From Actinomycetales bacterium (GTDB lineage Bacteria > Actinomycetota > Actinomycetes > Actinomycetales > Cellulomonadaceae): a stretch of DNA of 36,344 nt. A program made the position numbers and the translations under genes. The DNA is taken from assembly GCA_012514545.1 (NCBI GenBank), contig JAAZAC010000105.1, positions 1 to 36,344 of the forward strand. The letters run 5' to 3'. The notes below the pieces were generated by a model. It had not been told where the DNA came from. It made no database searches and saw nothing but the letters and a program-made list of their open reading frames with translations. Position 1 is the stretch's first letter, and each line of letters starts with the position of its first letter. Positions 24,811 to 30,734 of this stretch are shown here, one piece after another.

Positions 24811-26010
24811 ATGCCCTACCACGAGATCGACGCGAGGCCGATCTCCGTGCTGCTCGTCGAGGAGGACGACGGCACGGCGGCCTGGGTGGCCGGGCTGGTC
24901 CGCGCGTCGGGCGCCCCCTTCGACCTGCGGCGCGCGCAGCGGCCGTCGGACGTGCCGCCCGACGTCGAGTGCGTGCTGCTCGGCCTCGGCGGCGAGCAGG
25001 CCGACGGCGTCGAGGCCGTCGGGCGGCTGCTGCGGCACCCCGCGGAGCCGGCCGTCGTCGTGCTCACGGCGCGGGCCGGCCTCGGGCAGGGGCTCGCCGC
25101 GCTCGCGGCGGGCGCGCAGGACTACCTCGTGGCCGACGAGGTGGACCCGGAGCTGCTGCACCGGTCGGTGCGGTACGCCGTGCAGCGTCGCCGCGCCGAG
25201 CTGCAGGAGCGGGCGCTGTTCCGCGCGGAGCTGCGCCACCACGAGGCGAGCCGGCTCGAGCGCGCGCTGCTGCCGCGCCCGGCGGTCGTCGACGAGGCGC
25301 TCGCCGTCGACGTCGGCTACCGGGCCGGCCGCGACGGCCTGCTCGGTGGCGACTTCTACGACGTCGTCGAGCGCGACGACGGGTCGCTGCTCGCCGTCGT
25401 CGGCGACGTGGCCGGCCACGGGCCCGACGAGGCCGCCCTCGGCGCCACCTTGCGCACCGCCTGGCGCGCGGGCGTGCTCGCGGGGCTGCCCGCGGGGCGC
25501 GTGCTCGACGTCGTGGAGCGCGTGCTGGTGACGGAGCGGGAGCGGCCGGAGGTCTTCGCGACCCTCGTCATGGTCGACGTCGCGCCGGACCGTCGCGCGC
25601 TCGACCTGTACCTGTGCGGGCACCCGGCGCCGCTCCTCGCCGGCCCGCCGGCGCGGTCGCTGCCCACCTGGGCGCGGGGGCGGGCGCTGGGCATCCCGGT
25701 GCCCGGCGCGTGGGAGCCGGCCCGGGTCGAGCTCGGCGACGCCTGGCAGGTCGTGCTGTACACCGACGGCCTCGTCGAGGCGACGGTCGACGGCGGCCGC
25801 GCCCGGCTGGGGGAGGACGGCCTGCGCGGGATCGTCGAGGAGGCCGTGGCGGCGGGCGGCGGGCTCGTCGCGCGCGTGCTCGACGCCGTGACCGCGCGGC
25901 ACGGCGGCGACCTGGTCGACGACGCCGCGCTCGTCGCCCTCGCCTGGCCGGCGGACGCGGCCGACCCGGCGCGGTCGCCGCGCCACGCCGTCGGCTCGTG
26001 GTATGGCTGA
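24811..26010 (+). CDS. Receiver-domain/PP2C (SpoIIE-type) serine/threonine phosphatase
   Basis: A 399-residue two-domain protein. Residues 11-125 form a receiver domain: acidic cluster EEDD (17-20), VVLTAR with Thr86, and GAQDYL near 101-106. The usual phosphoacceptor Asp is Gly58 (VLLGLGG) and the usual Lys is Ala108 (YLVADE). The receiver is therefore probably not phosphorylated at the classical site. A helical linker (120-155) leads to the PP2C domain, with GGDFYD (Asp181), [12 protein letters not shown] (Asp199), YTDGLVEA and [11 protein letters not shown], all metal-binding acids kept. Expected partners are anti-sigma antagonists in a partner-switching pathway, none of which is nearby. 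ATG 24811 has GAGAGGCGG upstream; TAGGAT at 24781-24786 is a likely -10. Confidence 0.87.
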   Translation: MPYHEIDARPISVLLVEEDDGTAAWVAGLVRASGAPFDLRRAQRPSDVPPDVECVLLGLGGEQADGVEAVGRLLRHPAEPAVVVLTARAGLGQGLAALAAGAQDYLVADEVDPELLHRSVRYAVQRRRAELQERALFRAELRHHEASRLERALLPRPAVVDEALAVDVGYRAGRDGLLGGDFYDVVERDDGSLLAVVGDVAGHGPDEAALGATLRTAWRAGVLAGLPAGRVLDVVERVLVTERERPEVFATLVMVDVAPDRRALDLYLCGHPAPLLAGPPARSLPTWARGRALGIPVPGAWEPARVELGDAWQVVLYTDGLVEATVDGGRARLGEDGLRGIVEEAVAAGGGLVARVLDAVTARHGGDLVDDAALVALAWPADAADPARSPRHAVGSWYG

Positions 26011-26099
26011 GCGGGTGCGCGCCGCGCGGGATCGCGACGGCGGAATGCCCGGCGCGGGGCGTGGCGTTGCACGGGGGAGACGACGCTGAGGAGCACACC

Positions 26100-27035
26100 G
26101 TGACCATCGACCCGCGGGACCTGTACACGGTCGAGGAGGAGACCGTCGCCGACCTCGTCGCCGAGGTACGCGAGTCCGGCGAGGGTCTCGTCATGCTGCA
26201 CGCCGTCCGTGGGTTCATCGACGCCGGCGGCGCGGGCGAGCTCGCCACGGAGCACCTGCTCGAGCGGTTCGGCGCGCGCCGGGTCGTCACGTTCGACGCG
26301 GACCTGCTCGTCGACTACCGGGCCCGCCGCCCGGCGATGACGTTCGACGTCTGGCGCTGGCGCGACTACGACGCGCCCGAGCTCGTGGTCGACGCGCTGC
26401 GCGACGCCGACGGGCGGCCCTTCCTGCTCCTGCACGGGCTCGAGCCGGACGTGCTGTGGGAGCGGTTCGTGGAGGCGGTCCGCCAGGTCGTCGAGCGCCT
26501 GGACGTGCGGCTCGTCGTCGGCATGCACGGCATCCCCATGGGCGTGCCCCACACGCGGCCGCTGGGCGCCACCCGGCACGGCACGCGCCGCGACCTGGCC
26601 TCGCCCACGAGCTGGTTCGGCACCGTCCAGGTGCCCGGCTCGGTCGCCTCGCTGCTCGAGCACCGCCTCGGCAGGGCGGGCCACGACGCCGCGGGCGTCG
26701 GGGTGCACGTGCCGCACTACCTCGCCCAGTCGTCCTTCCCGCCGGCCGCGAAGGCGGCGCTGGAGCACGTGACCGAGATGACGGGCCTGCAGCTCGACGC
26801 GGACGCGCTCGCGGGCGCGGCCGCCGAGGCGCTCGAGGCCGTGGCCGAGCAGGTGGCCGAGTCGGCCGAGGTGGCCGCCGTCGTCCGCGCGCTCGAGGAG
26901 CAGTACGACGGCCTGAGCCGCGCGCTCGGCCGCGTGAGCCTGCTCGCGGAGCAGGCCGACCTGCCGACCGCCGACGAGATCGGCGCCGAGTTCGAGCGGT
27001 ACCTCGCCGACCGGTCGCGCCGCGAGGAGGAGTAG
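26100..27035 (+). CDS. PAC2-family protein (proteasome assembly chaperone-like)
   Basis: A 311-residue soluble protein of the actinobacterial PAC2 family. Landmarks are the N-terminal [42 protein letters not shown], the [16 protein letters not shown] segment, [17 protein letters not shown] and [13 protein letters not shown]. The C-terminal 90 residues are helical and Ala/Glu-rich. The name comes from distant similarity to eukaryotic proteasome assembly chaperones; its role in bacteria is unknown, and no proteasome genes are in the window. GTG 26100 has GAGGAG a few bases upstream. The preceding 89 bases contain no clear promoter, so co-transcription with the phosphatase gene is possible. Confidence 0.82.
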   Translation: MTIDPRDLYTVEEETVADLVAEVRESGEGLVMLHAVRGFIDAGGAGELATEHLLERFGARRVVTFDADLLVDYRARRPAMTFDVWRWRDYDAPELVVDALRDADGRPFLLLHGLEPDVLWERFVEAVRQVVERLDVRLVVGMHGIPMGVPHTRPLGATRHGTRRDLASPTSWFGTVQVPGSVASLLEHRLGRAGHDAAGVGVHVPHYLAQSSFPPAAKAALEHVTEMTGLQLDADALAGAAAEALEAVAEQVAESAEVAAVVRALEEQYDGLSRALGRVSLLAEQADLPTADEIGAEFERYLADRSRREEE

Positions 27036-27071
27036 GCGCCGCGCGCACGCCGGGCCACCGGGCTCGACGAC

Positions 27072-27098
27072 GCTTGCGGGGCTTGCGGGGCTTGCGCG
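27072..27098 (+). repeat. Tandem 9-base repeat downstream of the PAC2 gene
   Basis: GCTTGCGGG at 27072-27080 and 27081-27089, then GCTTGCGCG at 27090-27098. The last unit runs into the short palindrome CGCGG-CC-CCGCG. It lies at the start of the 314-base gap before the cold-shock gene. Confidence 0.6.
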
Positions 27099-27133
27099 GC
27101 CCCGCGGAGGGCCCGACCGCCGTCGGAACCGAA

Positions 27134-27170
27134 GATCACGGGGTGATCAACTCCTGTGGCCAAGGCCACA
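27134..27170. promoter_or_regulatory. Two perfect palindromes upstream of the cold-shock gene
   Basis: GATCAC-GGG-GTGATC (27134-27148) and TGTGGCCAAGGCCACA (27155-27170) are exact inverted repeats with centres about 21-22 bases apart. They sit about 180 bases before the cold-shock ATG. No -35/-10 pair could be assigned with confidence in 27171-27349, which otherwise shows no gene; the presumed long leader is typical of cold-shock genes. Confidence 0.5.
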
Positions 27171-27349
27171 CGCCCCGTGCCATGCTTGCGCGTGTTGCAG
27201 TGACCGGCATGGCCCTGGGCCGTCCGGGCGACCGTCACGACCTCGCCAGGTGTGTCGGAGCAGGACGTGGGACGAAGGCATTGCGGCACGACGACCGAGC
27301 ACAAGGCGCGGTCACGACGTCCCGGGATGGACAGAAGGACAGGCACAGC

Positions 27350-27553
27350 ATGGCGCAGGGTTCCGTGAAGTGGTTCAACGCCGAGAAGGGGTACGGGTTC
27401 ATCGCCCAGGACGGCGGCGGCGCCGACGTCTTCGTGCACTACTCGGCCATCGACGTGCAGGGGTACAAGACGCTCGAGGAGGCCCAGCGGGTCGAGTTCG
27501 AGATCACCCAGGGCCCCAAGGGCCCGCAGGCGGAGAACGTCCGTCCCATCTGA
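27350..27553 (+). CDS. Cold-shock protein, CspA family
   Basis: A 67-residue single cold-shock domain: [18 protein letters not shown] contains RNP1 (KGYGFI), and DVFVHYSAI is RNP2. The end reads [19 protein letters not shown], the standard family ending. It binds single-stranded RNA and DNA and acts as an RNA chaperone and transcription antiterminator. A modest purine stretch (AGAAGGACAGG) precedes ATG 27350. The gene stands alone with a long upstream region holding two palindromes, and a strong terminator follows 17 bases after the stop. The gap from the PAC2 gene is 314 bases. Confidence 0.96.
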   Translation: MAQGSVKWFNAEKGYGFIAQDGGGADVFVHYSAIDVQGYKTLEEAQRVEFEITQGPKGPQAENVRPI

Positions 27554-27570
27554 CGTCCACGTTCCTCGAC

Positions 27571-27600
27571 GACGGCCGCGCCCGGATGGGCGCGGCCGTC
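27571..27600. terminator. Terminator hairpin between cspA-type gene and speE-like gene
   Basis: GACGGCCGCGCCC (27571-27583) pairs perfectly with GGGCGCGGCCGTC (27588-27600) around a GGAT loop: 13 base pairs. It is followed on the plus strand by TCGTCGTCTC, only a weak T bias. It sits between convergent genes and could end both. Confidence 0.85.
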
Positions 27601-27617
27601 TCGTCGTCTCAGGGGCC

Positions 27618-28454
27618 TCAGCCCGCGGGCGGGGCACCGCGGACGAACGCGGCGAGGTCGTCGTCGTGCAGCAGGCGGGCCGGCACGGGCAGCGAGCGGA
27701 GCGCGCGGGCGAGGCCGGCGTCGCCGAGCGGCGGGCCGCCGGGGCCGGCCGCGACGAGGACGACGTTCCCGTAGCGCCGGCCGCGCAGCACCGCGGGCTC
27801 GGCGACCACGGCGACGTCGTCGAAGACCGTGCGCAGCGCGGCCGCCTCCGCCCGCGCGCGGCGCAGGGGCGGCCGGTCCGCGCAGTTGGCGAGGTACACC
27901 CCGCCCGGGCGCAGGACGCGGGCCGCCTCGGCGGCGAACGCGGCGGTGCCGAGCTCGGGTGGCGTCGCGTCGCCCGCGAAGACGTCGCGGACGACGACGT
28001 CGGCGCCGTCGTCGGGCAGGGAGGCGAGGGCCGCGGCCGCGTCCTGGACGCGGATCCGCAGGCGGGGCGCGCGGGGCAGGTCGAACCACGCGCGGACCAG
28101 CCGGACGAGCTCGGCGTCGACGTCGACCGCGAGCTGACGCGAGCCGGGGCGCACGGCGTCGAGCCAGCGGGGGAGCGCGCAGGCCGCGGCGCCGAGGTGC
28201 ACGGCCGCGAGGGGGCCGGGCGGCAGCACGTCGACGACGGCGGCCATCTGCTGCATGTACTCGAACTCGAGCCACGTCGGGTCCGCGAGGTCCAGCGACG
28301 AGCTCGGCACGCCGTTGAGGTGCAGCGTCACGAGCGAGGGGCGGCCCGGCTCGCGCACGAGGCGTGCGGTGCCGGTGCTGACGGGGACGTCCTCGGTGGG
28401 CAGCCCGGCGGGCAGGTCGCTGCCCGCCCGTCGCCCCGCGCCGCGTCGTCCCAC
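27618..28454 (-). CDS. Spermidine-synthase-like SAM-fold protein
   Basis: A 278-residue protein with a class I methyltransferase (Rossmann) fold like spermidine synthase: LAAVHLGAAACALPRWLDAV, AVDVDAELVRLVRAWFDLP, RIRVQDAAAALASLPDDGADVVVRDVF, and ARVLRPGGVYLANCADRP. The family's catalytic Asp-rich DxFD/DxxDP loop is replaced by RDVFAGDATPP, so true polyamine synthesis is doubtful. No membrane helices are seen. GTG 28454 follows TACGGT by 7 bases, the leaderless geometry. It is divergent from the SOS-boxed HEPN-dinB pair, sharing an 84-base control region. Function unknown. Confidence 0.75.
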   Translation of the reverse strand: MGRRGAGRRAGSDLPAGLPTEDVPVSTGTARLVREPGRPSLVTLHLNGVPSSSLDLADPTWLEFEYMQQMAAVVDVLPPGPLAAVHLGAAACALPRWLDAVRPGSRQLAVDVDAELVRLVRAWFDLPRAPRLRIRVQDAAAALASLPDDGADVVVRDVFAGDATPPELGTAAFAAEAARVLRPGGVYLANCADRPPLRRARAEAAALRTVFDDVAVVAEPAVLRGRRYGNVVLVAAGPGGPPLGDAGLARALRSLPVPARLLHDDDLAAFVRGAPPAG

Positions 28455-28461
28455 GGGGCAC

Positions 28462-28467
28462 ACCGTA
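28462..28467 (-). promoter_or_regulatory. -10 hexamer of the spermidine-synthase-like gene
   Basis: Minus strand TACGGT, seven bases, then GTG 28454; leaderless geometry. Confidence 0.55.
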
Positions 28468-28505
28468 CGGGCGCGGGCGTGTCGGTGGTCGGTGCGACCA
28501 TGAGG

Positions 28506-28521
28506 TCGAACGCCCGTTCGA
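28506..28521 (+). promoter_or_regulatory. LexA box (SOS operator) before the HEPN-dinB genes
   Basis: TCGAACGCCCGTTCGA matches TCGAAC-N4-GTTCGA at all 12 defined bases. It ends 17 bases before ATG 28539. A -10 could not be assigned with confidence. Confidence 0.9.
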
Positions 28522-28538
28522 CATCGAGGAGGTGCCCC

Positions 28539-28943
28539 ATGGCGGCCCCGCTCCCGGACACCGCGCTCGAGCTCCTCGCGCGCAGCGACGCCGAGCTCGT
28601 CGCCGCGGCGTCGGCGACCACGCCCGAGGAGGCGTTCCGCCACGCCCACCTGGCGGCGATGCGGGCGGGCGCCGCGGTGCTGGCCGTGCGCGGCCGGCCG
28701 GGGCCGCGCACCCGCGCGCGTACGGTGTGGGACATGGTCGCCCGCGTCGCGCCCGAGCTCGCCCCGTTCACCGCGTACTTCGCCGGGAACGCGGCGGCCC
28801 GCGCCGCGGTCGAGGCCGGTCGGGCCGGCGCGGTCGACGCCGCCCGCGCGCGGCGCGCGACCGCGGCCGCCGAGGACTTCCACGCCGCCGTCCGCGCGCT
28901 CGTCGCCGAGCCGCAGGGTGGGCTCGCCCTGCGCGCCTCCTGA
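28539..28943 (+). CDS. SAV_6107-family HEPN-domain protein
   Basis: A 134-residue all-helical, Ala-rich protein: LPDTALELLARSDAELVAAA, TPEEAFRHAHLAAMRAGAAVLAVRG, TVWDMVARVAPELAPFTAYFAGNAAARAA and AEDFHAAVRALVAEPQG. This matches the SAV_6107 HEPN family found just upstream of dinB in many Actinobacteria. HEPN domains often bind or cut RNA or serve as antitoxin-partnered toxins. No canonical R-x4-6-H nuclease motif is visible, so catalysis is doubtful. ATG 28539 has GAGGAGG upstream. A perfect LexA box precedes it and dinB follows after 14 bases, so the pair should be induced by DNA damage. Confidence 0.75.
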   Translation: MAAPLPDTALELLARSDAELVAAASATTPEEAFRHAHLAAMRAGAAVLAVRGRPGPRTRARTVWDMVARVAPELAPFTAYFAGNAAARAAVEAGRAGAVDAARARRATAAAEDFHAAVRALVAEPQGGLALRAS

Positions 28944-28957
28944 GGCGAGCCGGTGCG

Positions 28958-30226
28958 ATGAGCCGGCACGCGCCGCCGCCCGGGCTCCGCCGCGACTGGG
29001 GCGACGACGACGAGGGCTGCCCGATCCTGCACGTCGACATGGACGCGTTCTTCGCGTCGGTCGAGCTCGCGCGCCGGCCCGAGCTGCGGGGCCGGCCGGT
29101 GATCGTGGGCGGCGAGGGGCGCTCCGTGGTGCTCGCCGCGACGTACGAGGCGCGCGCGTTCGGCGTGCACTCCGCGATGCCGATGACGCAGGCCCGGCGG
29201 CTCTGCCCGGCGGCCGTCGTCGTGCCCCCGGACCACGAGCGCTACCGCGAGGCGTCCGCGCGCGTCATGGCCGTGCTGCGGGACGTGACGCCCCTCGTCG
29301 AGCAGGTGAGCGTCGACGAGGCGTTCCTCGACGTCTCGGGCGCGCGGCGGCGGCTCGGGTCCCCGACGGCGATCGCCGAGCGCATCCGGGCGCGCGTCCA
29401 CGCCGAGCAGGGCCTGACCTGCTCGGTGGGCGTCGCCGCGACGAAGTTCGTCGCCAAGCTGGCCTCCGGCATGGCCAAGCCCGACGGGATGCTCCTCGTG
29501 CCCAGGGCCGCCACCGTCCCGTTCCTCCACGCGCTGCCGGTGAGCGCCCTGTGGGGGGTCGGCGAGCGGACGCAGGCGGCGCTCGCCCGGTGGGGGATCA
29601 CGACGGTGGCCGAGCTGGCCGCGACCGACGTCGCGACGCTCCAGCGGGCGGTCGGCCGCGCCGCCGGGGCGCACCTGCACGACCTCGCCTGGGGGCGCGA
29701 CCCGCGCCCCGTGACGCCGGAGCGGCAGGAGAAGAGCGTCGGAGCGGAGACGACCTTCGACGTCGACCTGCACGACCGCGCCGCGATCGAGGCGCAGGTG
29801 CTGGCGATGGCCGAGCGGTGCACGCGGCACCTGCGGGCCAAGGGCCTCGTGGGCCGCACGGTCGTGCTCAAGGTCCGCACGGCCGACTTCACGACCCTCA
29901 CCCGCTCTCGCACGCTGCCCGCGCCGACCGATGCGACGGCCGAGGTGTTCGCCGCGGCGCGGGACCTCCTGGCGGCCGTCGACCTGCGCGGCCAGGCCGT
30001 CCGCCTCGTCGGCGTCCGGGCCGAGGGGCTCGGGCCCGCCGTCGTGCGCCAGCCCACGCTCGAGGAGGCGAGCCGGGAGGCGGCGCCCCGCCGTCGGGCG
30101 GAGGAGGTCGCCGACGCCGTGCGCCTCCGGTTCGGCGCGCGGGCCGTCCTGCCGGGGGCCGTGATCGGCTCGGCACGCGCTCAACTACCGCCCCGTGCGG
30201 GAGGCGCCTATCCTGAAGGTCAGTGA
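28958..30226 (+). CDS. dinB: DNA polymerase IV (Y-family)
   Basis: A 422-residue translesion polymerase. The catalytic acids are Asp27 in LHVDMDAFFASVE and Asp120-Glu121 in SVDEAFLDV. Phe32 is the expected steric gate. The finger region shows VVLAATYEARAFGVHSAMP. The thumb has TCSVGVAATKFVAKLASGMAKPDG, and the little-finger domain starts EKSVGAETTFDVD. No recognisable beta-clamp motif (QLxLF-like) is seen at the C-terminus. It lies 14 bases after the HEPN gene and is expected to be SOS-induced from the box at 28506. ATG 28958 is the only start keeping the usual short N-terminus; its upstream GAGGCGAGCCGG is a mediocre ribosome site. Confidence 0.95.
   Translation: MSRHAPPPGLRRDWGDDDEGCPILHVDMDAFFASVELARRPELRGRPVIVGGEGRSVVLAATYEARAFGVHSAMPMTQARRLCPAAVVVPPDHERYREASARVMAVLRDVTPLVEQVSVDEAFLDVSGARRRLGSPTAIAERIRARVHAEQGLTCSVGVAATKFVAKLASGMAKPDGMLLVPRAATVPFLHALPVSALWGVGERTQAALARWGITTVAELAATDVATLQRAVGRAAGAHLHDLAWGRDPRPVTPERQEKSVGAETTFDVDLHDRAAIEAQVLAMAERCTRHLRAKGLVGRTVVLKVRTADFTTLTRSRTLPAPTDATAEVFAAARDLLAAVDLRGQAVRLVGVRAEGLGPAVVRQPTLEEASREAAPRRRAEEVADAVRLRFGARAVLPGAVIGSARAQLPPRAGGAYPEGQ
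30209..30214 (+). promoter_or_regulatory. -10 hexamer of the DUF3040 gene
   Basis: TATCCT within the last codons of dinB; transcription would start near 30222, giving a leader of about 30 bases with CGGAGG (30241-30246) before ATG 30253. Confidence 0.5.
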
Positions 30227-30252
30227 CCGACACGGGAACACGGAGGTACCCG

Positions 30253-30636
30253 ATGCCTCTGTCCGAGTACGAGCAGCGCGTGCTCGAGCAGATGGAGCGT
30301 CAGCTCACCACTGACGACCCGAAGCTCGTGAGCACGCTCCGTGGCGGTCGCTCCACGCTGGGCCGGTGGCTCCTCACGGGCATCGGCGCCCTCGCCGGCC
30401 TCACGTTGCTCGTGGTGGGGACCGCCGCGAGCCTGCCGATCGTCGGCATCGCCGGCTTCGTGCTCATGTTCGTGTTCGTCGTCCTCGCGCTCACGCCCCC
30501 GCGGCGCCGCGGGCCCGCGGGCACGGTGCAGCCGGACGGCTCGGTGCGCCGGCCCGCGCAGCAGCCCCGCTCGAAGGGCTTCGTCGAGCGGCTCGAGGAG
30601 CGCTGGGAACGCCGCCGCGACGAGGGCCGCGGCTGA
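30253..30636 (+). CDS. DUF3040 membrane protein
   Basis: A 127-residue protein opening MPLSEYEQRVLEQMERQL, the family signature, followed by about 15 linker residues. Two membrane helices follow (about 38-57 and 59-80), then a basic, Pro/Arg-rich cytoplasmic tail ending in a charged helix (FVERLEERWERRRDE). The conserved opening fixes ATG 30253, which has CGGAGG at the right distance. A GTG at 30223 would add ten unconserved residues. DUF3040 genes are common near the mra/dcw cluster of Actinobacteria; function is unknown. It is transcribed toward the transglutaminase operon, with a hairpin between them. Confidence 0.88.
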   Translation: MPLSEYEQRVLEQMERQLTTDDPKLVSTLRGGRSTLGRWLLTGIGALAGLTLLVVGTAASLPIVGIAGFVLMFVFVVLALTPPRRRGPAGTVQPDGSVRRPAQQPRSKGFVERLEERWERRRDEGRG

Positions 30637-30652
30637 CCGCTGACGGCTGACC

Positions 30653-30667
30653 GACCCGCGCCGGGTC
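30653..30667. terminator. Small hairpin between DUF3040 and transglutaminase genes
   Basis: GACCCG-CGC-CGGGTC, six base pairs, between convergent genes; no T tract. The rest of the 98-base gap holds two copies of CGCGCTGACGC (30678-30688, 30704-30714). Confidence 0.4.
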
Positions 30668-30734
30668 GTCCCCGTCGCGCGCTGACGCACGAGCGAGGCA
30701 TCCCGCGCTGACGCGCGCGCCGTCCGCGGGAGGC

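Noticed and set aside
27072-27098. Rifamycin-associated element
   Set aside because: Only the left half GGGGCTTGCGG is present; the right arm CAAGCCCC needed for the inverted repeat is missing, and no helR is adjacent.
30678-30714. Repeated CGCGCTGACGC between DUF3040 and the transglutaminase gene as a regulatory element
   Set aside because: Two copies of a GC-rich 11-mer are weak evidence, and similar strings occur after nrdR; noted only within the hairpin entry.
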